64,000 bases of DNA from Notospermus geniculatus. Its lineage: Eukaryota > Nemertea > Pilidiophora > Heteronemertea > Lineidae. The notes below the pieces were generated by a model that saw only the letters and a program-made list of their open reading frames with translations, ran no database searches and had not been told where the DNA came from. Below are positions 1 through 12,906 of the stretch, one piece after another. The DNA is taken from the NCBI GenBank assembly GCA_002633025.1, contig NMRB01000003.1, forward strand, positions 1,223,112-1,287,111. Reading direction: 5' to 3'. Positions within the stretch are counted from its first letter, which is position 1; the number at the start of each line of letters is the position of its first letter. The position numbers were made by a program, and so were the translations under genes.

Positions 1-3000
1 TTTTTCACCAGAAATTCGATCAACTTACCAATTTGAGCTCGACAGAAATGGTTGGAATGAAAAAAATCTACGAAAAGGAAGCAGATAAGACGGTTTGACA
101 AAGCTTGTAGCCAAATTCCGATAGAATGACCGTTATATGAAGTCAACATTCAAACTAATCCCATTGAAACTGGCTCAAACAGTGAGTATTCGTATCCGAA
201 TAGACGTAATCCGAACGTATATCCAACTGAGGTAGAGAGACTTTTACAAATGCTCAATATGTAAAATATGTCTAGTAGACAGAAGTAATCCGAAAAAAAT
301 CAAAAATGTTACACAAAATCAAAATAATCCAGCAAATCATCCACGAATAGGACCACAAATCTGTAACTATAAAATTCATCCGAAGTTGCGAAGAAAAATT
401 TGGAGAATGTAACGATATCCAAGAGGAGACGGAAATCACGTTAGGGCCTTCATCATGAAACTCGTTGGGCTAATTCAAGTCTTTTTATCGTGTTTACGAA
501 ACTCCTTAGGATTTGAATACTGCGCAACGTATCCAACTGCACTGAGCACCTACCCCAGGTGCGTACGAAGCCGTGAGGCCTAAACGGATCTCTGGCCTAT
601 CTGATCCTCTGAATGGCACGGACCACTACTTCTCCCCCGATCATGACTCATATAAACAGAGGTGATAAACATTTCGGATCAGTTACATACAGTTCCGTAC
701 AAACCATATGTTTTGCTCATCCACAACGGGAAACTTTTGGCAGGAATACGAAAGAATGAGGTATCAAGTTTGCGTTTTTCATCTGTGGTCAGTTCCCAGA
801 AACACAACAAAAAATGTGGGGGAAGGAAGGTTGAAGTAGATTTCAGCCTGTCATCGTGGGTAGCCCATTCCTTGCTGCAACAAGGAAGCCATACGTCTCA
901 AAGGAATACGTCGCCCTATAAGAGAAGCATGGGCCTTCAACGAGCCGAAAGAGAAGTCACGTGACATTTATGGTAATGGAGTCATAACGCCAAGCGCAGT
1001 AACTGGAAATGGACAATTCTTACATTTGATATCGCGTAATTTTTAAACCTCTATGTAAAAAGTTGTTTATCAGTTGCTGATCGTAGTATGTTAAAAGATA
1101 AATGCAGACTAATGCAGACTATCGTTGGTAATCGTTCATAATCCATATCCCAAGTAGTATGGATAATCCGATTGCTTAATGCACAGAGCACAATGCCGAT
1201 TTCATTTTTAATAGTCGTCATAAATGCTTCACTAAAAGGATATAGAGGTTGCATTAGATGTCTATGAATCATGTCTTCGTGAGATTGTGCTGCCTTGCCA
1301 GGTTTGCCACTTTTTTGGAGATCAGGACTGTAACATGCGGAGAAGAAGAGGGGATAGGGCCATCCAGCTACCTTTGAGCAGATTCAAGGCATAAAGCTGA
1401 TGCACTGCATCGTCCCGAAGGTGACTGGTTCTTCCGTGGTGTCCGTGGAAAAAAAATCACCACTGCAACAACTCCCGCCGAAAGGCCCTTTCCTGCCTGG
1501 ACCAAAGTCCAAGCTAGTGGTAATCAGGTAATCTTGGCATGGTCACTTCCATCTCCCCTATCTTTATCTCATGATTTACAGCCGAGAGAATCTTCCAGTT
1601 GTTGATGGTTGAATCATGGATACTCAAGCTCAACATCATTTCTGACATTGAACCAGATCGTATGCCAGACATGCATGTTTCGCCTTCTCACCTTTTCCGG
1701 GACTGAGATCAAGAGAACTCGCCGCCTTTCAGAAATTAGCAGCAAAATTGTAAGTAGGCAACGATGCTGCCAATCCTCGTCTCGTCCTCCAAGCGCTACT
1801 GTACAAGATTTAACCAGCAGAATGTTAAGCTGAAGCAGTAGAAAAAGGCGTGTACCCCCACCTTCATCCTCGTTGCTGTTTCAAGGAATTCAGATGATAG
1901 CAATAGCCAGTATCCATTTCATTACTGCTATTTATAAGGAAACAAATGACCGATCATTGAAAGCAACCCTCCGCAAGATATTTGTATTGACCACAGAAAT
2001 GTCCGCCACGTGCTTGCCCAGACCTTAAAGAAGCCGCTGCAAGTGTTGTTCTACCCTAAGTTGACAGAGTTACCAGTACTTGTACAGCACTGATGTACAC
2101 TTCTCTGACTGACCAACTTAGATGAAGCCAACTTCAAGAGAAGGTAAGCCGAAAGATAACCAGAAAGCAACAGGAGTGTGATAAGATACCAACGAGGCAT
2201 CTACAAGAAGGAGAGCAAGGTAAATAGGGATTTAGGGGTATTTATGTACTTTAGACAAGTGCATACATTGGTTAACTATGCAAAACACAAGGCTGAACAA
2301 CAATCCTTAAAAGATGTAACGTGAATAACGTGACAGGCGTGGCTGTTCCTATGTTGTTTATGTCATCGTCAGCAGAGCAAGATGGTCGATCGAAATCAAA
2401 GATGGCTGCCAGATTCACGGAATCGTGTTGAACGTCGATTGGTGAGCTGCAATAGTGACCTAGTTCCACCTAGCGTGCAGTTGATGAACTAGAATGGAGT
2501 CATTTGGGGACACAAGGATTCGCGAATATCAGTACGACATGTAGGAGGTAGATGGATGATAAGAGAGCTAACGAGGCCTAGCCAGTGATATTTCAGGTGA
2601 ACAGGGACGAGGGGAGGTCTACGTGTACCTGCATGTGTCCGGTGGGATAGCCAAGCATCTGTTCCAGATCAGACCAGTGTTGCTACAAGTGCACCGGCAA
2701 TCGAAACCAACTTTTCGAGAAGATTGCCTTGCGATGCGAGGGGTCCACGATCTGGCTGTGATAACAGTGGTTATTTCAAGAACCATCTCTGTATGGTCGA
2801 ATTGCTCTTTTAGTACTGAACATATAAACGATGGCTGATGCTTTAAATCAGTGCCAATTCACGTTAAGAGCCGTATATTTTGAGAAGGAGGAAGAATTAA
2901 TGACCTTGGCATTCCTTGGAGAAAGACAAGGAACATTTAGTGGAAAGTATATCCGTAAGGTGTTTTTCTGGAAATTCTAAACGCCTGAACATATAAACAA

Positions 3001-4152
3001 AATTGTAATGATTCTAATGATCTCCATACAGAAGGTCTACCATTGATTCAAGCTGTGGATTGGAAAAACTCATACTCCTGAACACCTTGAGACACAATGC
3101 AGTACACACGCTTCTAGCAATGCCACAAATGTAGCTAGCCGTCATTTTTTGCTAACCGCGCCGTGGACGCTGGAAAGTCCGACAACAGCAAAAATCTCAT
3201 TCGGAAAAGAATGAGATTTTTTTTAATTGTACGTTTCGGGTTACAAAGGAATACCAACGAGGAACCTGCAGAATGACCGCCGCTGGGAGGCGCTGTGACC
3301 GTTCGTACCTTCCTAGCTTCGCACTTCCTGACGTGATCGCCATGTTGACGCGTTACCGACGGAAGTCGTAGAGAACTTCTTATTAGAACTTTCATGTGAC
3401 GAGTTAGATATGAAGAGTATAAAAAAATAAAACAGCCGCACTGCAGCTGCAGGCTGCAAATGTTGAAATGGCCAAAATACAGGTTAGAGAAAAATAGCCA
3501 ACTTGTTTTTACGCCAGGGGAATTTCTAGCTTTAACTTAAATTACATGGCTGTCTTTTTGCATTTATCTCTTTCCATTTGATCTTGGTATCGACGATCCA
3601 CAACAAATATTTATGTTATGTAACGTAACCTAACTTGAGTTGGATATACGCGGTACAAAAACCACATTTAAACGATTTGCACTGATGCCGCGGTGTAAGT
3701 TATACTTTGTTATGTTTATATTGAAGGTGGTAAACAAAGTGTGAGTCGAGAAACAGCTATTGGTTCGAAAAAAACTTCATTGATGGCTATCTAAGACTCA
3801 TGGAATGTATTTTCATGTGTCTGCGAATCCCTTCGTTTTCCACAAGTTGTTCGGCACTGATCAGTTGGTTAGTGCATTCTGTATGGTATGCTTTTTTAAT
3901 GAATTCGATCACCGCAGTGTCAAGAGTTAGAGCAACACTGTACCAATCTAGTGTGGATGGCACTGGGGTAACTTATCTTAATTGATGAGCATTATGCTGC
4001 TGCTACCTGGAAACAACGTTTTAGAAATGGTTACAAATCCATGATTTCTCCAACTACAACTTTATTATGGTCTACAAGAACAAGTTTGCAGCCTTGCGCC
4101 ACAGAGAACATGCCATAAATCAGGTGCGGATTTTCGGTTCACGTCACCGTTA
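1..4152. other. gene-free stretch
   Basis: I see no supportable gene here. Open frames are at most about 100 codons, without splice-site structure or recognisable motifs on either strand. The only ordered structure is the small hairpin at 3190-3221. The stretch is AT-rich, unremarkable intergenic or intronic DNA. Confidence 0.6.
3190..3221. repeat. perfect 13-bp hairpin
   Basis: A 13-base arm (AAAAATCTCATTC, 3190-3202) is followed by a 6-base loop and its exact complement (3209-3221), then more T's. It resembles a stem-loop plus T-tract, but no gene lies next to it, so no terminator role can be assigned. It may be the core of a decayed foldback element. Confidence 0.55.
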
Positions 4153-4278
4153 GGGAGTTTTCGCAAACTCCCCGAAACGCCAACGCGAACGCCAAACCCA
4201 TTGTTTGATGCCACGAAAAGAACACTGAACAAAAGGATAGACGTTCGCGTTGGCGTTTCAGGGGCTTTGCGAAACCTC
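4153..4278. mobile_element. MITE family A, copy 1 (TA-flanked foldback)
   Basis: A ~126-bp element with long terminal inverted repeats. The left end reads GGGAGTTTTCGCAAACTCCC and the right end, in reverse complement, GAGGTTTCGCAAAGCCCC; both continue into GAAACGCCAACGCGAACG. TA lies directly outside each end (4151-4152 and 4279-4280), the target duplication expected of Tc1/mariner-type elements. The centre carries a segment (AACCCATTGTTTGATGCCAC) that is also present in the copies at 10264 and 26743, which shows one family. There is no coding capacity, so it is non-autonomous. The superfamily assignment is an inference from the TA duplication alone. Confidence 0.8.
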
Positions 4279-4280
4279 TA

Positions 4281-7200
4281 TAATGGCATGCAATAACGTA
4301 CCTGTAATTTTACGTTGTAGTGTTTCTTGATGGCCAAACTTTTGGACAACACAGAGCGACTTACACTGGAGACTTCTATCGGTGAAATGCTCTGAAACCA
4401 GCATCGCAAACTCGAAACTTGTCAGCAATGAACGACTAGCGTGGACTCTCCGTACACGTTTTGGTGTCTATTCCTGCTTCATTGAGTCATTATTGCTACT
4501 CAATAATTGGTAGCAAATGCAGAAACACCCCACCCGCTGGTTCTACCTGCTCCTAAAGAAACCACACGATGCAAGCACAGAAATGGATAGGGTAGCAAGT
4601 GTATTAACCCTTATGAGTGCGAAGTAAGATTCTAAATCACGAAAACCAAAGCTTCATGATTTGCATGCACATGTACATGTAGTTTCAAAATACATAACTG
4701 GTGTTACAATTCTATCATACACCTACAAAAATGTACATTGTATGTATGTTTCAGTGGGCAAGTATGTATTGGATATCTTGATACGAACGCTCATCTGTCA
4801 TTCACCGAGATGACATAACAAACACTTCAACGCTGTCCACAGGGAATAACTCGAATACGCGAAACTGAGAAAATGTTTCTCTGGATATCACCTTTCGCTC
4901 ATTTTTCAGTTCTCGCTTGTTCGTTTGATCACAGGCAACTGGTGTTTAGATGTAACATCGACGAAACACGATCGTTGACTTAGTACCTTTGGTTAACATG
5001 CAGCTCAACAGGGTAACGTTTTTATCCGGTATGTCATTCTCTGATCTACATGATAGCAGGAAGTTTTTCTTCAAAACAGATAAGTTTCTTTACCTCGGGA
5101 TGCCTTTACCGTCCAGGTTGGTCGAGTCTGGCCGATGAGGCACTTCAGTTAATGTCAGTAGCCGCTGAGAAAAAGTCGTTTAGGCATTCATTGGATAAAG
5201 TTCTTAAAAAGCACCGAAGGCTGCCGATGTTGCTAATTTTATAGGACCTGGTTTCGGTGTGCTGCCCTCTGTCGTAGCTAGGATCCCCATAGTCTGGAAG
5301 ATAGCTATAAATGCGACTGACGAAATCTGACGGAAGCTCGGCATGGGTGAGAGTGACGGCCTCCTAATCCTATTTCTGTTCTTTCGGTGGATCACCCTCG
5401 AAAGAGTGACCCATTCTTCCGCCACCACAGTACATCACAGTCTAAAATATGGCAGGAATGGCGATATGGCAACAAAATATCAAACAAGCAGTAAAGTTGC
5501 CGTTCTTTTCGTGTGCATCGCCAAAGTAATCACGATTTATTGCGTCGGAAGAACTCTCAAGCGTCTCGGGCAATCATCGTTTCCTACAAAGAATTGACGT
5601 GTACAGGTTTATATTGACTACCTACTGCAAAAGAGACAAAAAATTGACAGATTGGTATCTTCATCAGTGATTGGCTTCTCCAAACATCAGAGAAAAAACA
5701 ATGATTTCTTACGCTGTAAACGAGTACATGACAAGGTAAGTGATTTCGCCCCATCCTCTCTTAGATAAAACCGTGATCTACCATCGAATTGATGCACTGG
5801 TTATCCACATTTCAGAAGCCGTTTGAAACGATTTATGGCCGCCACCGATGGCGCAAGAAGTTAATGGCTAAAAGAAAAATTTATTGGAGCAGTGTGGAGG
5901 AATCGCTTGTAGATATGCGAAGGAACAAATTGGTACACGAGAATTACGATGTGTACGTGCACGGTTTTTTTGGTAGACGGTGTTTCGTCGACGAGATCGA
6001 CGACTGTGTATCACGCGATCGGCCGTAAAGCAGCCGAGCTGATGAAACAACGTGTTGATTGGTCGTTCTCATTAAACAAAAGAGCAAGCAATGGTTTTCA
6101 ACCAATCAGAGCAATTTTTCGGTCAATCACATGACGAGACCTAATGGACGCCAGTTGCAACCGACCTCGGTATTTAGTCCGGATTATATCGGGAACCAAT
6201 CAACGCGAGTCGTCCTCATAACTTCCGTTCTGCACACTCAGTGTTAAATTTCCACCCAGGTTGGTAGAATGGAGTGTTCCGGTCCGGTGGCATTGTGTAA
6301 TCGAGTAGGGACGATATTGTGTGGCTTTGTGGCTCAAGATGCCTGTCTCTGCCACTGCCAATACCGTTGCAAATGCCGTAAATTTTACGACAAACAACCA
6401 GTACAACTGTCTGCATAGTCTGCACGTTTGTGAACAAACGTTTGGTTGTATTAACTGATTTCAAGAGCGTTGCGTTGCGTTACGTTACCCATTTCAAAGC
6501 TTTGCCAGCTTTTCAGCAAAATGCCGTTTTCAAGCATCGTGCAGCGAATACTATCCCCTCAACATCACCTTGAGTAGCTGCATCATCTTTTACACCTGAC
6601 ACACACACCTTGTGGCAGGTTTCATCCATCCACCAGCATCACAATTTCTATTTATCACCCGAGAACAGATGTTTTGAACTTGGCAGTTTTTCTTGCCTCT
6701 AGTTAGTCATTCCCACGAATCAACTCATTCATGGACTCAGTCAGTTGCCAAGTTATTTGGCTGCAACTCGATGCGGAACCATGCAAGCGTTGACTTCCTC
6801 CGTGCGTCCACACAGAAATCCAGCGGGAGAATGCTTCGCGCGCGCGGGAGATTACTGTGTCCCGCTTCATTGAAACAGCATTGAAGCCATTGGCCTTTGC
6901 GGGAACCGCACCGCAAATCGCACCCGAATCCGGTTTTGATGTGTACATCGTAAAGTTGTTCAAACCTCTGTGGACCAGTAACTTAGGTTAGCAGAATGAA
7001 GCAGAAAGCAAACTTCGTTTTTAGGCTTGTTCGGCAGGAACCAATGCCACACTCCTTCGCAGAGGTCAGTGCTCCACTACGTTACGCTATACTGACTCTG
7101 CCAACATACGGCCGAACTATTTCCATATCCTCCGCGGCGCCCACAATTGGGCTGCCAGCACTGGAAAAACGCTGAATTACAAGTGTTTTGGATGCCTCTC

Positions 7201-8648
7201 AACAATCCTTATTTTCTTTGGCCAGAAAGTTCAAACATTCAAGCTGTTTTGGTCTTAAAATCAACTGTTCATCGTATCTTTTCACACATCTCTCCAAAAT
7301 CGGATCCACGCTGTCAAAACAGTAGCACGTGTCAATGTTTACAAACACGGAGATCATGTGCCGAGTATCTGGCCTCTGATTGGTCGAGCGCCGAGACGGC
7401 TCACGGCATTTGCTCGAAACTGCGCAAAGTAGTGCGCAAAATTCCTAACATCAAATTAATGTTTTCCTCCATATTATCCCAGTTTGTGGCTATAGAATGA
7501 AATAATAACGATTNGTTTGTTCTCAGGTGTTAAAATATGTTTGTCTTGGCCAACCTTCGGTCTCGTTATAATCTATTCACCAGTGGAATCAAATAGTTAT
7601 CACCATTTCCAGCAGTTATGATACCAACTGGAATTAATTGATGAAAGGTAGGAACAGTTTGCGAAATCTACGGGGGTAATAAAGCAAACACTACTGATAG
7701 AAGCTAGACTTGGCTCAGGTTTGAAATGAAGATTCGTTCAATGCATGACGCTTTCAGGGGGTAGGAATGCAGCAGATGGCGAGTCTAGACACGGGGCTAA
7801 GTTGAATTACGAGAGGAGGAGCCTGGGTGGAGTCATCGTGTCGTGTCCGTCTCCTCAGGCAGTGCTGATGAGCACCCGCAACTATGACACCTTTCGGGGT
7901 AGGGAGCAATCATTGCGAAAGTAGTGCACCAGTTTTCTCGGGTGGGAGAGGAAATGCTAAAAAATACCGTTGTCGATCACGCCTGATTACATGATGGAAG
8001 TTTTTTTGCCGCTGTTGATCTAACCAGGCACCGTCTAAAGATCCTTGCAGCGAATTTGCCAGAATCGAACACCATCTTGGCGTAATCTGTAAATACGTCT
8101 CGCAAACGGAAACGGACTTATTCAGCGAAAAAAAGTACTTAGAATAAACATTGAGAACTGCATAGACTTGTAGGTTAAACTCCCGAAGCCTTGACGAAGT
8201 GCATTTCAAACTAGACTTCCTTGAGTCGTGTATTTAGATATGAAATCAACAAGCCAAAGTTGCTGTGTAGCTTTCCATCAACTTAGCTTGAATTTTCACC
8301 GGTAGGATTGCCATAATATTTACGTGTAATAGATAAGTTTTACCTTGGGTGTTATTTTTTGTCAATGACGAAGTCATTTGATATTTGGCATGGCAAACTG
8401 ATAGATTCTGTGTGGCATGATGTGGTGCGTTTGCGCTTAAGCAAATATTGCTTGATTTATCAATCAGGTGTCAAGTGGGACACTATCTACTCAAGGATCT
8501 GCGGTGAGAGAGTTTACAAACGAACCTCAGTCATGAGGAAAGATCATTTTGATGAAAAGGTTCGCCTGCCTCGTGGTGGCCAAGTTTCCTGAACGGTGGT
8601 TAGAGCGGCACTGAACAGATGAAAATCAGTCAGACTCTGAAAACTGTC
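4281..8648. other. gene-free stretch
   Basis: No gene is supportable. Several 60-117 codon open frames overlap each other on both strands, as expected by chance. Inverted CCAAT-type motifs occur near 6056-6110 and 7378, the latter followed by the pair tgcgcaaag/tgcgcaaaa near 7420-7440. These could belong to a promoter, but I find no downstream exon. A single N is at 7514. Confidence 0.5.
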
Positions 8649-8651
8649 TTA

Positions 8652-8868
8652 AGCCTGCCGCACACTGGAGCTATCTGCTGAGCAAAACGTCATTTGAGAC
8701 CATTTGCTCATGCCGCAGATAGCTCGCGTGTGCGCGTAATTTTGGTGAGTTTTTTGCCTCGCGAAGCAGAAAGCTCGCGTGTGCGCGTGTTTTTCGGTGA
8801 GTTACCTGCTGAGCAAACGGTCTCGAATTACTTTTTGTTCAGCAGATAGCTCCAGTGTGCGGCAGGCT
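8652..8868. mobile_element. 217-bp palindromic MITE with TTA target duplication
   Basis: The left end AGCCTGCCGCACACTGGAGC matches the reverse complement of the right end, and the perfect match runs for 30 bases. TTA directly flanks both sides (8649-8651 and 8869-8871), a 3-bp duplication of the TWA type characteristic of PIF/Harbinger transposons. Inside are two near-identical direct repeats beginning AGCTCGCGTGTGCGCG. It has no ORF and is therefore non-autonomous. The end sequence (AG, then GCCGCACAC) resembles those of the elements at 15986 and 49161, suggesting related families. Confidence 0.85.
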
Positions 8869-8871
8869 TTA

Positions 8872-9086
8872 CTGAAGCGCTCCGCCCTATTTTCTCTCTG
8901 TCAAAAGTGAGAATTGGGCCACGAACTGGACTTGGGAAAGGAGTTGTCAGTCAAATCCAATGCCTGTCGGATCCAGTCTTGCTTTATTGAGCACGATACC
9001 AAGAGAATTTTATATTGTATTGGTCCACTACAACTTTCCTGCCGTCTGTTGGCAATACAAACAGGCGCGGATGACTGCTCCTATTA
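8872..9086. other. spacer between two MITEs
   Basis: Short unremarkable sequence between the TTA-flanked element and the TATTA-flanked hairpin. No ORF or motif of note. Confidence 0.5.
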
Positions 9087-9204
9087 GGGAGGTTTCGCAA
9101 GCGCCCGGTTAGGCCATAAGACGACGTTTATCTATTGTTTGGGTATACCCACACAATAGATAAACGTCGTCGTAGGGCCTAACCGGGCGCTTGCGAAAAC
9201 TCCC
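9087..9204. mobile_element. 118-bp hairpin MITE, TATTA/TA flanked
   Basis: Nearly the whole element is one inverted repeat. GGGAGGTTTCGCAAGCGCCC on the left pairs with the reverse complement GGGAGTTTTCGCAAGCGCCC on the right, and the arms continue for about 52 bases through ACGACGTTTATCTATTGT with few mismatches. TATTA flanks both sides (9082-9086 and 9205-9209); the minimal shared duplication is TA, as in family A. The outer ~14 bases (GGGAGTTTTCGCAA) are those of family A but the interior is unrelated, so this is a sister family using the same ends. Confidence 0.85.
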
Positions 9205-9209
9205 TATTA

Positions 9210-9879
9210 TTTCCACCCACGATTACGTTTGTTATCACCACAAAAAAATCTTCTCCAAGAACAGCGCATGGCCTGAAGTGCTTTTCGCTTGATAAAGTCA
9301 CGAGAATGTATGATATACCACAGGCTGTGCTGTTTTGCTATTGAAGTCAACAGGAAACACCAAACGCCTTCAAAACCAACATAGACATTTGATGGACATG
9401 ACAATGGCCCCATCTGAGGCATCATTAAGCGGAGAGTCGTTGCACAGATATCTGACACCAAATGCTGATATTTCATAACATCACAAATCCATTGATTGTC
9501 ACGCAAAAGGATTGAAGAGATCAGACCAGAGTGAAGATGTGTTTTGTGAGTCATGGAGATCAAACATTGCTTTGATGTTGTTGGGCCTGAATCTGGTTCC
9601 TCTGTAACGTGATACAAGGTCATGCGATCCGACAAAAGGGAAGAGATGACGAAAAAAGTAATCTCGTCTGAGCCGGTGCATGTCCGACAAAAGGTAGAAG
9701 TCGCTTAATGATAACTTGATATAGTGATACGGCAAAATCCGAGCATTGCGTTGTGTATGTGAGGGGGGGGGGGTATACGAGGCCAAACAAATCGACGAGA
9801 CCTTTCACTGTCCTTAAAAAAAACGTTGTTTTCACCAATAAATAAGAAGTTACGATGGCATGGAAAAAAACGAAAAACA
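9210..9879. other. gene-free stretch with 11-base poly-G
   Basis: Contains a 142-codon open frame on the minus strand (9207-9635) without recognisable domain, start context or splice sites, judged a chance frame. A run of 11 G's lies at 9763-9773. Confidence 0.45.
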
Positions 9880-9953
9880 CGGACGGGGTTCGAACCGCTT
9901 CACTTGCGAATCAAGTTGGCCGACAAGAGAACACCACAGTACCACTCGGTCAT
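9880..9953 (-). repeat. tRNA-like pol III promoter sequence (SINE head or tRNA relic)
   Basis: On the minus strand TGACCGAGTGGT (9941-9952) fits the tRNA A box, and GGTTCGAACCCC (near 9885-9896) fits the B box exactly. Their spacing is about 50 bases, as in a tRNA. Between them CTTG and CAAG flank a short loop like an anticodon arm, but no acceptor stem closes. It is either the tRNA-derived head of a SINE or a decayed tRNA. A T-rich stretch follows (ttttcgtttttttcc on the minus strand), which would serve as a pol III stop. Confidence 0.55.
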
Positions 9954-10263
9954 CAACAGTCACGTTATGCGATGGGGGTTTCTTGCGTTAATAGGGACTT
10001 TGGGCAAGGCTCCGTATCGTCGATTTGTATCATGTATGATGTATGATCTTAATAGAAAATGCATTTTAGCTCGATACGTCATACGCGAAACGGAAGCGGA
10101 AACGGGAAAGGGTGTCCCTAACATCGTCTCTTCATCGGTATGACGAAATGGATGCATTTACAATCCAGTTGTGTGTGCACCTATACCCGAAAATTTAAGC
10201 AGAAACGTCAGTAAAAAGACACATTCGGCCCAAACTCAAACATGCACGTATTGCGTAGGACTA
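9954..10263. other. gene-free stretch
   Basis: Short spacer with no supportable gene; overlapping frames on both strands only. Confidence 0.45.
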
Positions 10264-10405
10264 CGGAGTTCTCGCAAAGCCCCAGATTGAAACGCCAACG
10301 CCGACTCGAACGCCAAACCCATTGTTCGATGCCACGAAGCTGAGAGCACCGACCAAAAGGATGATGTTCGCGTTGACGTTTGGGGGGCTTTGCGAAAGAA
10401 ACCCA
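10264..10405. mobile_element. MITE family A, copy 2 (degraded)
   Basis: It shares GTTCTCGCAAAGCCCC, AAACGCCAACGC, AACCCATTGTTCGATGCCAC and the reverse complement of the first arm (GGGGCTTTGCGAAA) with the copies at 4153 and 26743. The right end has drifted (aaagaaaccc) and a clear TA duplication is visible only on the left. It is an older, non-coding copy. Confidence 0.75.
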
Positions 10406-12124
10406 ATAATGTTGTGCAGGTGACCGTCAAGACCCCGGCAGTCCCATCCGGCCAGTGCAGTTTGGTGTAAGCGAAGCTGAGAAGTAAAGGTCCGCTGGTG
10501 ATGCATTGACTGACTCAATCGCTACAATCGACCGGTCACACCGACTGACCACGCGTTATATCATCGTAACATTAGCCAGCAAGATCGAACGACTGGCGAT
10601 GGCAGTTCAATCATGTTACATCGGTTCATTTTGACTGCGAGACCCTGCACGCAAGTGGGATGATTCACGGCGTACTGGTGTTGTACATGTTGTAACAGTT
10701 GAAAACTACAAGGCCAGGCACTGTCGATTGGACACAACCTTGCAATAAGTCGGCATGGCCTAAGTGTTGATAATGAGGCAAAGTTGACTGACCCCGGGCG
10801 GGGAGATGACACTTGCAGATGACTTACTTGGAAACGGAACGACGTAACTGGATTATGGTGATAGTTGCATCGTATTTTGCTCAGAGCTAAATTACGCATT
10901 CTGTGCCGATTTCCAGTCACACGCGACGACGCTTTCAGAACCACGAGTGACGTAAGAACGTGTTTAATTAGTGCTGGCACCTAAATGAATGCATATTGCA
11001 TGGTGAAGCAAGTAGAATGTTACCATAAATCGAGAAAGAACGAACATCGTTACAACATCGGTCAGAGTTGCAACCGCTTATCGTCAAATGAGAGGAACAA
11101 ATGTACCCAGGACTCCAAAGGTCTCCGGTTTTCTCCTACAATATACAAAAATGTCGACAAATCGCCCAATCTTGTCTAAAGAGCCGGTAATGAGCCAGCT
11201 TTACAGCTCACGGATCTCGACTCAATATCAAAAGAAAAGAAAAGAAAGGACTCCGAAGTTCTAAAAGTACCGCAACAAACCTTGAAATAAGGGTTATACA
11301 TGTACATGTAATAGATATCATCTTCTGTAACACTTGTTGGGACAACTCGTAACGCATCATGGAAAAAAACGTACAAACATGACTAAGCCCCAGCGATATT
11401 AGAGATAAGACTTCATAACGGAAACATGAGATTTTATAACACATTAAATTTACCAGTTGAATATCTAATGGAAGTAAGTTACATCTATTTGCAAACTGTT
11501 GCAATGACAGAAGCACTCGCATCGGCAACAACATCGATGAGTCATTTTCAAGTGTTTTCTCTACTACATTATGTTGTAGTGGTTGTCGTTTTACGTCTAA
11601 GTCATTTAGGCACCATCGTTCATCTCCTAAACATCATCAATGACAATACGACTAAATTACACCAGTGAGTAATAAGTATTAAGGGGGATATAAAGCTTCG
11701 AGGATGGCGTTTCATTTCAAGTTGCGGGTACTTATCAATGGAATGCGAGTGAATGCGCACTCATCGTGTTTATTGCATCGGAGCATAAAATAGGGTGAAT
11801 GAGAAAATGTACGGGGCATATTGATAACTGACCACAGTCACGATGGGTCACTTGCTTGGCCGCCGTGGAGATCAAGAAGTGATGCTCGACTGCTCCGTAT
11901 CACAGCTCATTGATGGTCAGTGATTGTTGCGTTTGGGTCGAGCAATAAGAATGAGAGGCGAGGAAAAGGACAATCGGGATCGCCGCTCTGACATGTCTGA
12001 AGTGGTAAATACTTGTGGGTCAACATGGTGAATGGACGGAGGCAATTCCAACAATAATCACCAACTATAGAGTAGAATCTCTGCCTCTGGCTGAGCGTCA
12101 TTTCTTTGTTGCGTAAATGGATAC
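10406..12124. other. gene-free stretch
   Basis: No supportable gene. A 139-codon minus-strand frame (10561-10980) has no recognisable domain. ACATGTACATGTA occurs at about 11298. Confidence 0.5.
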
Positions 12125-12822
12125 AACAACGTGCCCTATTCTTTCCGTTCGCTAAATGTAAACAATAATAAATACTCCCATTGGTCGAAATCTAATTAGT
12201 CTGACCTCTCACCCCCAATCTGCATAACACAATCGGAATTCATCGAATGTGCGTTGATCTCGCCGACGACAATCGGAAATTGCCGAGTGTAAAATTTCCG
12301 TTTGCAAATGAGGTCAGAGGTCCGCTTGCGATAAAACCGAAACCTAAATTCGAGCCCGAGACTGGGCCGTCGATAGATGAATAGATAACAAAAGTTCTGT
12401 GTTTATTGGCTAATATACTAAATTAGGATGGTTTGGGAGGGAATCCACACCCAACAGTCATTTTCTATCTTTCAGGCATCAGTAAAGTCGGAGAGATGGC
12501 CAAATTTCTAAGTCATTAGCAGACTTAGTCGGTGCATTGGGATTTTACCACCAACCAGCTTGTTGGGCTGGCATCAGAGACAAGTAGGCCTAGTTCTATT
12601 CGGTGACACCAGGTGTTCATCCAATGACAGCGGGCTCTTCACGTGTGGCATTGCCTCTCGTCTGCCAGAGCAGACAGTATCTTGAGTCGGGTAAGAGATA
12701 TAACCGGCAAGGGAACTCATCAGGATTCGCAGGACAATCGACACGCTGCTGCAAGGGTTGAACCGCCGTCCACTCAACGACAATCAACTATAGACTCTAA
12801 CCTCTGCCATTAAATACCAACA

Positions 12823-12906
12823 GTCAGGATGGCCGAGTGGTCTAAGGCGCTGCGTTCAGGTCGCAGTCCGGTTTTCCGGGCGTGGGTTCGAATCCCACTT
12901 CTGACA
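12823..12906 (+). tRNA. tRNA-Leu (anticodon CAG), array copy 1
   Basis: A full cloverleaf is readable. The acceptor stem GTCAGGA pairs with TTCTGAC (one G-T wobble), with A as discriminator. The D-arm is GGCC..GGC. The anticodon stem CTGCG/CGCAG encloses loop TTCAGGT with anticodon CAG. The long variable arm CCGG..CCGG is typical of type II (Leu) tRNAs, and the T-arm is GTGGG-TTCGAAT-CCCAC. There is no intron. A TTTT pol III stop lies eight bases downstream. It reads CUG codons, and nothing indicates inactivation. Confidence 0.95.

Noticed and set aside
9207-9635. 142-codon minus-strand frame as a gene
   Set aside because: Overlaps another frame, no recognisable motif, and abuts a MITE.
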